This document shows positions 1 through 8,245 of a DNA stretch of 40,336 bases, piece after piece; positions within the stretch are counted from its first letter, which is position 1; the number at the start of each line of letters is the position of its first letter. The notes beneath the pieces are model-generated. The model was not told the DNA's origin, made no database searches, and saw nothing but the letters and a program-made list of their open reading frames with translations. This DNA is from JAGXOF01 sp046545575 (GTDB lineage Bacteria; Chloroflexota; Dehalococcoidia; SZUA-161; SpSt-899), in the NCBI GenBank assembly GCA_046545575.1, contig JBKGZM010000012.1, positions 1 to 40,336 on the forward strand. The letters are read 5' to 3'. Position numbers and translations under genes: made by a program.

Positions 1-213
1 TTTTTATATGACCCAACCAATATCTCTTCGGTTAGATTTTAGATGACTTGACGCGACTCCTTGCCATGCTATGTAGGATGTAGTATCATATCGTTATCTT
101 GCAATAAAGACCTCCAGAGAAAGGCAGCAGGGGACTCTGCTGGGAAAAGTGACTGCGTATTCTTCAGATCGATAAATCCATGTTCGATGATAACTGAAAA
201 AGGAGGACAAGAT

Positions 214-1170
214 ATGGCTGAACAAAAAGGAAACTCACAATCGCAAGATTCCCAAAAACAAGCAAGCGATGTAAAGCCCGAATGTTTCGTTGTTATGCCA
301 ATAAGTGACCCAGATGGTTATGAACCAGGGCATTTTCAGCACGTATACAACGACATCATCGCACCAGCATGTGCAACCACTGGATTCAAACCCATTAGAT
401 CTGATGATGTTAAACAGACCAACCTGATCCACCTCGATATTCTCCAGAAACTTCTCGATTCTAGCATGTGTCTCTGTGACCTCAGCACCCTCAATCCCAA
501 CGTTATGTTCGAGCTTGCGCTAAGGCAGGCGTTCGACAAACCGGTACTCCTCGTCCAAGAAATCGGCACAAACCCCATCTTTGACATTTCACCCCTTCGC
601 TACGCAGAGTACCGCAAAGAGCGTATATATCACGAAGTCCTCGAGGACCAGCAGGCAATCGCTACTGCGCTTAAGGAAACATACGAGCAAGGACGAGGCA
701 TCAATTCAATTGTGCGGCTCCTTTCTTTAGGCCAGCCAGCAACGCTTGTCGAACCTGAGAACATAGACAGACAATCGGACATGCAATCACTGATCTTAGC
801 AGAGGTAGAACAGATGCGTGCAGAGTTCCGTTCGACTATGCGCAAATTGGAGGAAGGTCGGAGAGAGGCGACGATTTCGGCAAACCTAGACAAACTTGAG
901 GAGGCCCAACGTAGCATAAACCAGCTTGAGGAAATGGTTCAACAGGCTGAAATCTTTGATGAGCCTTTACCTGACATTGAGTACGTCAAGGACGGGATAG
1001 CACGGCTTAGACTCCTACTTGATAAGCACATGTCCAGATCATCTCGCGAAAGGGACACAGAGAGACTCAAGGAACTCATTTTTCGGCTGGACGAACTTGA
1101 TTACAGATTCCGAAAAACACTTGAGAAACAGGCTACCCGAACAAATAAAAGTCAGCGGAAGTTCTCCTAG
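214..1170 (+). CDS. Nucleoside 2-deoxyribosyltransferase-like protein with coiled-coil tail
   Basis: 318 aa. Residues about 20-120 resemble the nucleoside 2-deoxyribosyltransferase/TIR-like Rossmann fold: a start strand reading CFVVMPIS, then CDLSTLNPNVMFELALRQAF, the usual D-x-S...N-x-N-x-x-x-E-L pattern with a candidate catalytic Glu, then KPVLLV. The C-terminal 120 residues are charged and heptad-like, probably coiled coil. I chose ATG 214 because AAAGGAGG lies just upstream; the frame is open back to 61 but that part is unlike a protein. A weak promoter (TTGACG at 48-53, TATGTA at 70-75) lies upstream. Such domains cleave N-glycosidic bonds of nucleosides or NAD-like substrates and occur in bacterial defence and signalling proteins, but activity here is inference. 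No partner gene of a known defence system is next to it. Confidence 0.7.
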   Translation: MAEQKGNSQSQDSQKQASDVKPECFVVMPISDPDGYEPGHFQHVYNDIIAPACATTGFKPIRSDDVKQTNLIHLDILQKLLDSSMCLCDLSTLNPNVMFELALRQAFDKPVLLVQEIGTNPIFDISPLRYAEYRKERIYHEVLEDQQAIATALKETYEQGRGINSIVRLLSLGQPATLVEPENIDRQSDMQSLILAEVEQMRAEFRSTMRKLEEGRREATISANLDKLEEAQRSINQLEEMVQQAEIFDEPLPDIEYVKDGIARLRLLLDKHMSRSSRERDTERLKELIFRLDELDYRFRKTLEKQATRTNKSQRKFS

Positions 1171-1264
1171 AGTTACAGCGTTGAATAGATGGAGTTTAAC
1201 AGTGGTAACATTAGATGATAAGAAAACAATTCATAATGCCTTCCCTGAGTAGGAGGTTCAAGCT

Positions 1265-1483
1265 ATGAAATTGAGCTATTATCCAGAAACGGACTCTCTT
1301 TACATTGATCTATCATCAAAACCCAGCAAAGAAAGTGTAGAAATTTCCGAAGGGATCGTTGTAGATTATGACGACAACGGGCAAATTGCCGGGATCGATA
1401 TTGACAATGCCACTCATAAAATCGACCTAAATGAGATTATCCTGAACAAACTACCATCACACCTGCAGTCAATGACCGCTTAA
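1265..1483 (+). CDS. DUF2283 family small protein
   Basis: 72 aa, matching the DUF2283 pattern: a start like MKLSYYPETDSLYIDLS, then an EISEGIVVDYDDNGQIAGIDI core. The function of the family is unknown. Members are often encoded beside small DUF4258 or RelE-like proteins and are suspected antitoxin-like partners; that is knowledge of the family, not shown here. A good Shine-Dalgarno (TAGGAGG at 1251-1257) precedes ATG 1265. The 94 bases upstream hold no complete gene, though one frame ends at 1252 with a plausible C-terminal tail (see findings). Confidence 0.75.
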   Translation: MKLSYYPETDSLYIDLSSKPSKESVEISEGIVVDYDDNGQIAGIDIDNATHKIDLNEIILNKLPSHLQSMTA

Positions 1484-1615
1484 CCCCGGATACCTCGAAC
1501 TGAGCCTTTTGCCGCTGAAGGGCATACGGTTTCTGAATCCGGCTTTACACTTCCACAAAATTAAGCCCTAGAGATTCCTTGAACGCCAAACCTCTATCAT
1601 CGACACAGCATATGT

Positions 1616-1621
1616 TATAAT
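1616..1621 (+). promoter_or_regulatory. Extended -10 promoter of miaB
   Basis: TGTTATAAT contains a consensus -10 (TATAAT) with the extended TG. No good -35 lies 16-18 bases upstream (TTGAAC at 1579-1584 is too far). The expected transcription start is only 2-3 bases before ATG 1631, and no Shine-Dalgarno is present, so miaB is probably leaderless or nearly so. The 147 bases between the DUF2283 gene and miaB otherwise show nothing recognisable. Confidence 0.6.
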
Positions 1622-1630
1622 TCATACTAC

Positions 1631-2917
1631 ATGAAAAAGTTCTATATCTGGACAATAGGCTGTCAGATGAATAAGTCAGACTCCGAGCGACTGGGCTGGA
1701 AGCTCGAGGACCTAGGCTACGAGCAGGTGCAGTCGGCGGAGAAAGCCGATATGATTATTCTCAATAGCTGTGTGGTACGCCAGAGCGCCGAGGACAAGGT
1801 GGTAAACAAGCTCTCGAACCTCAAAGCGCTCAAGAGGGATCACCCCGAGAAAACCCTGGTTCTTGCCGGGTGCATGGTCGGGCCCAGGATAGAGGAGCTA
1901 AGAGACCGTTTCCCTTATGTCGACCTGTTCTTAAGGCCCCAGCAGTTCGATGCGCTACTGGAATATATCGGGGCGAGTACTTCCCACATCTCTATTCTCT
2001 TGCCCCATTCTCCATCCCCGACAACCTACATCCCTATCATCAGAGGGTGTAACAACTTCTGTTCCTTCTGCATCGTGCCGTACAGGCGAGGAAGGGAGAA
2101 CAGCCGGCCCGTATCCGAGATCGTCACAGAGGCCGAGAAGCTTGCCGAACAGGGCGTTAAGGAGGTCACCCTCCTCGGACAGAACGTCGACTCCTACGGA
2201 CACGACCTGCCGAACAGGCCAACTCTGGCAAACCTGCTCCGCGAGCTCAATCAAATCGACAGTTTGGCCCGCATCCGCTTCCTGACATCTCATCCCAAGG
2301 ACATGACCTACGATCTCATCGATGCGGTCGCTTCCCTGGATAAGGTCTGCGAACACATCAACCTTCCCACGCAGACAGGCGATAACAACATCCTGAAGGC
2401 CATGCGCCGAGGCTACACCATCGAACGCTACATGGACCTCATCAACCACATGCTTGCAACCATTCCTGGCGTCGCGCTCAGCACCGACGTGATTGTGGGC
2501 TTCCCGGGCGAAACCGGGGAGCAGTTTCAAAGAACCTTCGATATTCTCGAGCAGGTCCGCTTTGACACCGTGCACGTGGCCGCATACTCGCCGCGTCCGG
2601 GGACCATCGCCTCGCGCAAGCTCGAAGACGATGTGCCCGTAGAGGAAAAGCAGCGTCGACTGCAGGCAATCGACGAACTCCAGGAAAAGGTCTCCTCGGA
2701 GAAAAACAGCCAGCTTCTGGGCGACGTCGTGGAGGTGCTGGTTGAGGGCCGCAAAGGCGAAAAGTGGCGGGGCAGGACCAGAACCGACAAGCCGGTATTC
2801 TTCGAGAGCGATGAAGACTGCTTCGGGGAGTTGGTAGAGGTGAAAATCGAACACGCCGGGCCATGGTCGCTCCAGGGAAGACCAGTCAGCACAAGTCTGG
2901 CCACAAACAGATCATAA
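1631..2917 (+). CDS. miaB: tRNA-2-methylthio-N6-dimethylallyladenosine synthase MiaB
   Basis: 428 aa radical-SAM methylthiotransferase that adds the 2-methylthio group to i6A37 of tRNAs reading UNN codons. The N-terminal UPF0004 domain has the three cluster Cys (IGCQMN near residue 11, NSCVV near 47, AGCM near 81). The radical-SAM motif CxxxCxxC is in RGCNNFCSFCIVPYRRGRE near residue 140. The C-terminal TRAM domain (about 365-425) is present. Length is normal for the family. The first ATG after the -10 box is the start, and the protein begins directly with the family's MKKFYIWTIGCQMN start. It is transcribed alone; nadB follows after a 9-nt-repeat spacer. Confidence 0.95.
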   Translation: MKKFYIWTIGCQMNKSDSERLGWKLEDLGYEQVQSAEKADMIILNSCVVRQSAEDKVVNKLSNLKALKRDHPEKTLVLAGCMVGPRIEELRDRFPYVDLFLRPQQFDALLEYIGASTSHISILLPHSPSPTTYIPIIRGCNNFCSFCIVPYRRGRENSRPVSEIVTEAEKLAEQGVKEVTLLGQNVDSYGHDLPNRPTLANLLRELNQIDSLARIRFLTSHPKDMTYDLIDAVASLDKVCEHINLPTQTGDNNILKAMRRGYTIERYMDLINHMLATIPGVALSTDVIVGFPGETGEQFQRTFDILEQVRFDTVHVAAYSPRPGTIASRKLEDDVPVEEKQRRLQAIDELQEKVSSEKNSQLLGDVVEVLVEGRKGEKWRGRTRTDKPVFFESDEDCFGELVEVKIEHAGPWSLQGRPVSTSLATNRS

Positions 2918-2927
2918 AGTCCCAAAC

Positions 2928-2981
2928 AACTCAACAAACGCAACGAACCCAATAAACTCTAAAAACTCAAGAAACTAATCA
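2928..2981 (+). repeat. Degenerate 9-nt periodic repeat, six units
   Basis: Six successive 9-mers read AACTCAACA, AACGCAACG, AACCCAATA, AACTCTAAA, AACTCAAGA and AACTAATCA. This is one of five such tracts in the window (also 11061-11105, 18053-18097, 23670-23705 and 28749-28793), consensus AACTCAACA or its complement. It fills the spacer between miaB and nadB. Confidence 0.75.
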
Positions 2982-2995
2982 TCAGGCGGTGTCCA

Positions 2996-4549
2996 ATGAG
3001 AGAGGAATTTGATCTCATAATAGTCGGCAGCGGGATAGCGGGCCTCTACACCGCTCTCTTGGCCCGCGAGGCGGGGAAAGTCCTTATCCTCACCAAGGAC
3101 AGCATCAGCGAGTGCAACACGAAGTATGCCCAGGGAGGCATCGCCGCGCCCATCGGCCCTGGAGATTCCCCTCAGGTCCACTTCGACGACACGATAGCCG
3201 CCGGTGCCGGACTGTGCAACCCGGAGGCGGTGCGCATCCTGACCGAGGAAGCAGGCGACCGCATCACCGACCTCATTGACATCGGAGTTCCCTTCGATAC
3301 CCAGGATGGCGAGATCGCTTTAACGAGGGAGGCTGCGCACAGCTTGGCCCGTGTCCTCCACGCCGCAGGGGACGCAACGGGTGAACAGATAGAGACGACT
3401 CTGAGTCGGGCAGCCCGGGGCTCGGCAAACATAACAATTATGGAACAGTGCCTGGTTACAGATATAAATGTCCAGGATGGAGTTGTAAAAGGAGTGACCG
3501 CTTTCGATTCCCGTGTGGGCATGGTGGAGGAATTCGCCTGCGAGAACGTCATTCTGGCCACTGGCGGGGCGGGGCGGCTTTTCAAACTGACTACCAACCC
3601 CGATGTTGCCACCGGCGACGGCGTGGCGCTCGCCTACAAGGCAGGTGCAGAGATCACCGACATAGAGTTTTTCCAGTTCCATCCTACCGCGCTCAGGCTC
3701 CCCGGCATACCGCCGTTCCTCATCAGTGAGGCGGTGCGGGGGGAGGGGGGTGTACTCCGGAACGTGGACGGGCATCGCTTCATGCCCGACTACACACCCG
3801 ATGCGGAACTGGCCCCAAGGGACATCGTCGCCCGAAGCATCGTCGCCGAAATGGAGAAAACGAACAGCGACCGTGTCTTCCTCGACGTTACACACTTGCC
3901 CCGCCGGACCATCACCACACGCTTCCCCAGTATCTACAGGTTCTGCCTGAATCACGGACTGAATATCAACAAGGGATTGATTCCCGTAGCGCCGGCAGCA
4001 CATTATATGATGGGTGGCGTCAAGACGAATGTGTGGGGTGAAACGAACATCTCCGGCCTGTTTGCCTGCGGTGAGACCGCCTGTACCGGAGTTCACGGGG
4101 CCAACCGCCTGGCCTCCAACTCCTTGATGGAGGTCCTTGTATTCAGCAAGAGGATTGTCGAACGTATCAAGGAAGGGGAAACTTCTTCCTCTGCCGAATC
4201 GCCCTCTAAACAGAACGTATTAGCCGACCTGGCCCAGAGAGAAACCTCGGGGATTGAGAGTACACCAAACCAGACCGCCCTACAGTCACTGATGTGGGAT
4301 AAGGCAGGGATCATGAGGGACAAAGAGAACCTTGAGGGAGCGGCACGAGTTCTGGCTGCCTGGCATAATACATTTCAACAGCCCACGGACCGCGCGTACT
4401 ATGAACTCTCCAACTCGGTAATAACGGGCCGATTGCTGGTTGAGGCAGCCCTGATAAGAGAGGAAAGCCGGGGAGCCCATTTCCGCACCGACTTCCCTCA
4501 GCGGTCAAAGGAGTGGGAACGGCATATCGTGTTTCGAAAGGGGGGCTAA
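2996..4549 (+). CDS. nadB: L-aspartate oxidase NadB
   Basis: 517 aa FAD enzyme that oxidises L-aspartate to iminoaspartate, the first step of de novo NAD synthesis. The N-terminal dinucleotide-binding motif GSGIAGLYTALLA is at residues 11-23, the substrate and FAD region EFFQFHPTAL near 225, RGEGGVLRN near 250, the active-site HYMMGGV near 340, and GLFACGETACTGVHGANRLASNS near 360. The C-terminal three-helix domain is present. Length is normal. The start is ATG 2996, just after the repeat spacer. The next gene, nadC, overlaps its stop by one base (TAATG). The partner quinolinate synthase, nadA, is not in the window. Confidence 0.95.
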   Translation: MREEFDLIIVGSGIAGLYTALLAREAGKVLILTKDSISECNTKYAQGGIAAPIGPGDSPQVHFDDTIAAGAGLCNPEAVRILTEEAGDRITDLIDIGVPFDTQDGEIALTREAAHSLARVLHAAGDATGEQIETTLSRAARGSANITIMEQCLVTDINVQDGVVKGVTAFDSRVGMVEEFACENVILATGGAGRLFKLTTNPDVATGDGVALAYKAGAEITDIEFFQFHPTALRLPGIPPFLISEAVRGEGGVLRNVDGHRFMPDYTPDAELAPRDIVARSIVAEMEKTNSDRVFLDVTHLPRRTITTRFPSIYRFCLNHGLNINKGLIPVAPAAHYMMGGVKTNVWGETNISGLFACGETACTGVHGANRLASNSLMEVLVFSKRIVERIKEGETSSSAESPSKQNVLADLAQRETSGIESTPNQTALQSLMWDKAGIMRDKENLEGAARVLAAWHNTFQQPTDRAYYELSNSVITGRLLVEAALIREESRGAHFRTDFPQRSKEWERHIVFRKGG

Positions 4550-5397
4550 TGGAATTATCTGAATCACAGATTGAACCGATAGTAGCCCTTGCCCTCGAAG
4601 AGGATCTCGGCCACGGCGATGTCACCACCGAGGCACTAATATCTCCCGAGGTAAAAGCGCAAGGTTACCTGACAGCACGCTCAGAAGGGGTGTTGGCGGG
4701 AATAGAAATGGCAGAGGCAGTTTTCCGCCATGTTGGTCCCTCCCCCAGCTTTGAAAGACATATTCTCGACGGCACACGGGTCCACGAAGGGGATGTGATA
4801 GCCACAGTGACCGGAAGCGCGGGAAGCATCCTCAAGGCGGAGAGGACGGCCCTGAACTTCCTGCAACACCTGAGCGGCATCGCCACTGAGACGGCAAAAT
4901 ACGTTGAGGCGGTTTCCGGCACAAAAGCTCGAATACTCCACACTCGCAAGACCACCCCCGGCTTGCGACCTCTGGAAAGATATGCCGTAATTGCGGGCGG
5001 TGGTCACATGCACCGGCACAACCTGGGCAGCGGAGTCCTTATCAAGGATAACCACCTCATGGCCTCACAAGCCGAAAAGATCGGCCTCAAGGAAGTGATA
5101 CAACAAGCACGGCGAAATGCCCCTATAAACCTGAAGATCGAGGTCGAGGTTGAGACTATCGAGCAGGCGCAGGAGGCACTGAACGGAGGAGCAGATATCA
5201 TCCTGCTGGACAACATGGGACTCGATGACATGCGCCGTGTGGTGGAACTGGCACAGGGCCAGGCCTTGACGGAAGCCTCCGGAGGAATTACCCTGGATAA
5301 CGTGCGTGCGGTTGCTGAGACAGGAGTCGACTTCATATCGGTAGGAGCGCTTACGCATTCGGTAACCGCAATGGATATCAGCCTCGATCTGAGGTAA
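4549..5397 (+). CDS. nadC: Nicotinate-nucleotide pyrophosphorylase NadC
   Basis: 282 aa quinolinate phosphoribosyltransferase, which makes nicotinate mononucleotide from quinolinate and PRPP in the cytosol. Visible motifs are EEDLGHGDVTTEAL near the N-terminus, LNFLQHLSGIATET near 105, HTRKTTPGLRPLERYAV near 135 with the PRPP/quinolinate-contacting Arg and Lys, GGHMHRHNL, KIEVEVE near 200, ILLDNM near 220 and EASGGI near 243. I chose ATG 4549, in an overlap of one base with the nadB stop and behind a purine-rich AAAGGGGGG; an upstream GTG at 4513 would lie inside nadB. Translational coupling with nadB is likely. Confidence 0.95.
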   Translation: MELSESQIEPIVALALEEDLGHGDVTTEALISPEVKAQGYLTARSEGVLAGIEMAEAVFRHVGPSPSFERHILDGTRVHEGDVIATVTGSAGSILKAERTALNFLQHLSGIATETAKYVEAVSGTKARILHTRKTTPGLRPLERYAVIAGGGHMHRHNLGSGVLIKDNHLMASQAEKIGLKEVIQQARRNAPINLKIEVEVETIEQAQEALNGGADIILLDNMGLDDMRRVVELAQGQALTEASGGITLDNVRAVAETGVDFISVGALTHSVTAMDISLDLR

Positions 5398-5416
5398 GGT
5401 GAAGTACAGCTAAGCT

Positions 5417-5902
5417 ATGGACAAACTAGAGGAAATTCAGAAGACACTGAGAGCAAATTCAAACCTCGTGATCGGGAATATCAGGAGCCATCGGTCATCG
5501 CTTTCAAATAGCTTATCTATTCTCGTCCCGATTTGGCCCAAGAAACCCGCAGATACTGTGGAAAAGCTGCGGAAATTCACAGGAAGACAGAGAGAGGCAC
5601 TCATGGGTGTCCAGCCCTTCAGTGCATGTAATTGCTATGAATACCCCAGCGTAGGGAAGAACCTGGTAAAGCTTGGCGCTCTTTATTTCTATGATTCGGT
5701 AGAGGACCCAGCCGGGTCAGGGGATCTGCAAAGGGAGATCATAGTGTCCATCTACCCATGCAAAGAGATAGCTGACTCAGGGGCAATCAGACAGGTCATG
5801 GAATTAGGAGCCTACGAATGCAAAGTTCCCTGTGAAGCATCCAAGAAATGTGTTTACAGGAAAAGAGGAGTTGGGTTGCCCTTCCGTCTCCGAACGAGGT
5901 AA
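5417..5902 (+). CDS. Uncharacterised Cys-containing protein
   Basis: 161 aa, not recognised. The N-terminal third is basic and Ser-rich; the middle has an SACNCYEYP motif (near residue 75) and the C-terminal part a CKVPCEASKKC cluster (near 135), so metal or redox Cys are possible. There is no signal peptide or membrane segment. It starts 19 bases after nadC and could be the third gene of that operon. Its last 49 bases overlap the 3' end of the convergent membrane-protein gene, which is unusual but possible. The long conserved-looking reading frame and its place after nadC are the only support. Confidence 0.6.
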   Translation: MDKLEEIQKTLRANSNLVIGNIRSHRSSLSNSLSILVPIWPKKPADTVEKLRKFTGRQREALMGVQPFSACNCYEYPSVGKNLVKLGALYFYDSVEDPAGSGDLQREIIVSIYPCKEIADSGAIRQVMELGAYECKVPCEASKKCVYRKRGVGLPFRLRTR

Positions 5903-6561
5903 GTTGCTGCAATTCCACCCATCACCACCGCCTCCAACACAGTCCCTCCAACGAGAAACATGGCCGCATCACCAAAAAATTCCTCCGGAAACATCATAAT
6001 CAAATAGTGTTTGGACGGGTCCAGAATCCACAGGTCATTCTGGAAACTTGTAAGGTGAAACTTCAGGAAAAGACTCTGAAAGTCCACCAGAGCCCATATG
6101 CCCACAAAAGCAAACAACGCCAGGGTAAAAACACTGCCGGATAGGACCGCTCGCGATATTGAAGGCAGGAAAGCCTTTCTCCTGACAGCGAACCCGCCGA
6201 CGATGTACATGACAACATAGCCCAGAGTCACCCACAGAACCAGCCGGAACAGGTCGATCAGTCCCTTCACATCCCTCAAATGATCGATCTCACGCTGTTT
6301 AAAGAGGTCAATTTCCCTACCATCCTTGGCAACCTGCACCTGCGGGGAATCCCTCTCACCATTGAAGTAACCGATCAGCCCCTCCGCTCCCTTTATTAGC
6401 TCGCTCCGCTCCAAACCCGTCACTTCAGTGATGTCATATTTGTCAAACCCGTACTCGTAGAGATGAATCTCTCCCACCATTATCAGCAAACTCGAACTCA
6501 AGAGCAGCAAAGGGAAGCAGACCACAAACACACACGCAGCCACGATTCGAAGCGCTCTCAT
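5854..6561 (-). CDS. DUF1461 (TIGR01906-like) integral membrane protein
   Basis: 235 aa from ATG 6561. Membrane segments lie near residues 5-28, 110-130, 140-160 and 200-222. Family signatures are HLRDVKGLIDLFRL (near 95) and the FHLTSFQNDLWILDP loop (near 175), followed by MMFPEEFF. The family is found mainly in Firmicutes, Actinobacteria and Chloroflexi, and its role is unknown. ATG codons at 6594 and 6573 are also in frame, but 6561 is preferred: a TATAAT box (6572-6577) ends ten bases before it, so the upstream ATGs would be outside or at the edge of the transcript. It diverges from mazG across a shared promoter region with a small palindrome. Confidence 0.8.
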   Translation of the reverse strand: MRALRIVAACVFVVCFPLLLLSSSLLIMVGEIHLYEYGFDKYDITEVTGLERSELIKGAEGLIGYFNGERDSPQVQVAKDGREIDLFKQREIDHLRDVKGLIDLFRLVLWVTLGYVVMYIVGGFAVRRKAFLPSISRAVLSGSVFTLALFAFVGIWALVDFQSLFLKFHLTSFQNDLWILDPSKHYLIMMFPEEFFGDAAMFLVGGTVLEAVVMGGIAATYLVRRRKGNPTPLFL

Positions 6562-6571
6562 TTCGAAACCC

Positions 6572-6577
6572 ATTATA
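6572..6577 (-). promoter_or_regulatory. -10 box of the DUF1461 gene
   Basis: TATAAT on the minus strand ends ten bases before ATG 6561, predicting a leader of only a few bases. No clear -35 hexamer at the right distance is visible. It lies back to back with the mazG promoter. Confidence 0.45.
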
Positions 6578-6609
6578 AAACATTCCAAGTGCAAGTGCTA
6601 TTGACTCCC

Positions 6610-6639
6610 TTGTCAATCCTCAACGCTTGAGGTTATAAT
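6610..6639 (+). promoter_or_regulatory. mazG promoter with short palindrome
   Basis: TTGTCA (6610-6615), an 18-base spacer and TATAAT (6634-6639) form a near-consensus sigma-A promoter. The -10 box ends nine bases before ATG 6649, so mazG is probably leaderless. The -35 hexamer overlaps the right arm of an inverted repeat (ATTGAC at 6600-6605, GTCAAT at 6612-6617), a possible operator shared by the two divergent genes. Confidence 0.65.
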
Positions 6640-6648
6640 CTCCCTTGT

Positions 6649-7437
6649 ATGGAACAGGACCTAGGAACATTTGAAGCCTTCCGCAACATCGTCGCCAGGT
6701 TACGCGCTCCAAACGGATGCCCCTGGGACCGTGAACAAACCCACTCATCACTCAAGCCCTATCTCATAGAAGAGGCCTACGAAGCGCTCCAGGCTCTTGA
6801 CGATGAGAACACTGACAAACTCTGTGAGGAGCTCGGTGACCTCCTTTTGCAAATCGGACTGCACTGCCAGATCGCCGAGGAAAAAGGGGAATTCAATACA
6901 GCGGAGGTCTTGAAAGGTATAAACCAGAAGCTTATCAGACGGCATCCCCACGTCTTTGGCACTACTGAGGTATCAAACAGCGATGAGGTAACCTCCAACT
7001 GGGAAGAACTGAAGCGCAAGGAGAGAAATGAAAAGGGAAAACACTCACTCCTCGATGATGTCCCCAAAAACATTCCAGCTCTGGCCTACAGTCAGATAGC
7101 CCAGCAGCGGGCAGCACGGGTTGGCTTCGACTGGAATCGGGTTGACGAGGTATTGGGAAAGGTAATCGAGGAACTGGAGGAACTTAGGCAGGCTGCCAGT
7201 CACCAGCAGAAGGTCAGTGAATTCGGCGATTTGCTCTTCGCGCTTGCGAATGTGGCTCGATGGATGGACATCGATCTTGAGTCAGCATTAAAGGGAGCGA
7301 ACGAACGCTTCTACACGCGGTTCGCCTATATGGAAAAGCTCACTCAGGAGCGGGGCATCTCCATGAACGATCTTTCCTTGGAGGAACTTGACAGGCTCTG
7401 GGAGGAAGCGAAGACAGCGCTCGGCGACAGCGACTAG
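6649..7437 (+). CDS. mazG: Nucleoside triphosphate pyrophosphohydrolase MazG
   Basis: 262 aa protein that hydrolyses (d)NTPs to the monophosphate and pyrophosphate as a house-cleaning enzyme. It has two MazG domains. The N-terminal one (about 10-120) has CPWDREQTHSSLKPYLIEEAYEAL and the metal-binding CEELGDLLLQIGLHCQIA helix. The C-terminal one (about 145-255) has VIEELEEL and EFGDLLFALANVARW. Length is that of typical two-domain bacterial MazG. ATG 6649 lies right behind the promoter without a Shine-Dalgarno. Its 3' end overlaps the convergent xthA by four bases. Confidence 0.93.
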   Translation: MEQDLGTFEAFRNIVARLRAPNGCPWDREQTHSSLKPYLIEEAYEALQALDDENTDKLCEELGDLLLQIGLHCQIAEEKGEFNTAEVLKGINQKLIRRHPHVFGTTEVSNSDEVTSNWEELKRKERNEKGKHSLLDDVPKNIPALAYSQIAQQRAARVGFDWNRVDEVLGKVIEELEELRQAASHQQKVSEFGDLLFALANVARWMDIDLESALKGANERFYTRFAYMEKLTQERGISMNDLSLEELDRLWEEAKTALGDSD

Positions 7438-8213
7438 TCAGGGATTTCAAGCCTTATGCCCACAGGGCAGTGATCAGAGCCCATTATCTCGGACATGATA
7501 AACGCATCCTTAAGCCACGGTAGCAAATCATCCGTTACAAAGAAGTAATCCAGTCTCCAGCCCACATTCCTGTCTCTCGCCCTCGACTTCAAATCCCACC
7601 ACGTGTAGTTATGCGGGTCTTCGTTGAAATAGCGAAACGTATCAACATAGCCATGCGAGACAAACTTATCCATCCATTCCCTCTCAACGGGCAGGAATCC
7701 CGAAACATCCTCATTATCCTTCGGTCTGGCTATGTCTATCTCTTTGTGCGCGGTGTTCACATCGCCGCAGATTACCAGCTTCTTCCCCTTCGCCCTGAGA
7801 GAATCCGCGAATTCCAGGAAAGCATCATAGAAATCGAGTTTATACTTCAGGCGTTCATCACTCTTCTTTCCGTTGGGGAAATAGATGTTCATCAGAACAA
7901 ATTGAGGATATTCCGCAACGATGATCCTGCCCTCCAGATCAAGGTTTGACCCGTTCAGATCATACCGGATATCAAGGGGTTCCTGCTTGGCTAATACAAC
8001 CGTTCCGCTATATCCCTTGGCCTCAGGGTAATTCCAATAGGCGTAGAAGTCTTGAGGTTGAGCCAAACCCTTGGGGAGTTGTTCAGGGCGCGCCTTGGTT
8101 TCCTGAGCACAAAAGATATCGGGGGGTTCAAGGGAAAGCCAGTTCAGCATCCCCTTGTTCCACGTGGCTCTGATACCGTTAACGTTCCAGCTTAATATCT
8201 CCCACTGTTTCAT
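7434..8213 (-). CDS. xthA: Exodeoxyribonuclease III / AP endonuclease
   Basis: 259 aa enzyme of the exonuclease III family, which cuts DNA at abasic sites and trims 3' ends in base-excision repair. Motifs run in order: ILSWNVNGIRA (residues 6-16, catalytic Asn), CAQETKA (metal-binding Glu, near 36), the NIYFPNG loop (near 110, Tyr), ICGDVNTAH (near 150, catalytic Asp/Asn), RLDYFFV near 223 and GSDHCPV near 245 (catalytic Asp-His). Length is standard. It is a single gene, convergent with mazG; ftsH ends 32 bases upstream of its start and may be co-transcribed. Confidence 0.95.
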   Translation of the reverse strand: MKQWEILSWNVNGIRATWNKGMLNWLSLEPPDIFCAQETKARPEQLPKGLAQPQDFYAYWNYPEAKGYSGTVVLAKQEPLDIRYDLNGSNLDLEGRIIVAEYPQFVLMNIYFPNGKKSDERLKYKLDFYDAFLEFADSLRAKGKKLVICGDVNTAHKEIDIARPKDNEDVSGFLPVEREWMDKFVSHGYVDTFRYFNEDPHNYTWWDLKSRARDRNVGWRLDYFFVTDDLLPWLKDAFIMSEIMGSDHCPVGIRLEIPD

Positions 8214-8245
8214 GATGGCCTTTCACAGCCAATAACGGGAGATCG

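Noticed and set aside
1955..2854. 299-aa minus-strand frame opposite miaB
   Set aside because: miaB is unambiguous; the long antisense frame follows from its codon use and resembles no protein.
3320..4096. 258-aa minus-strand frame opposite nadB
   Set aside because: Antisense shadow of nadB without motifs.
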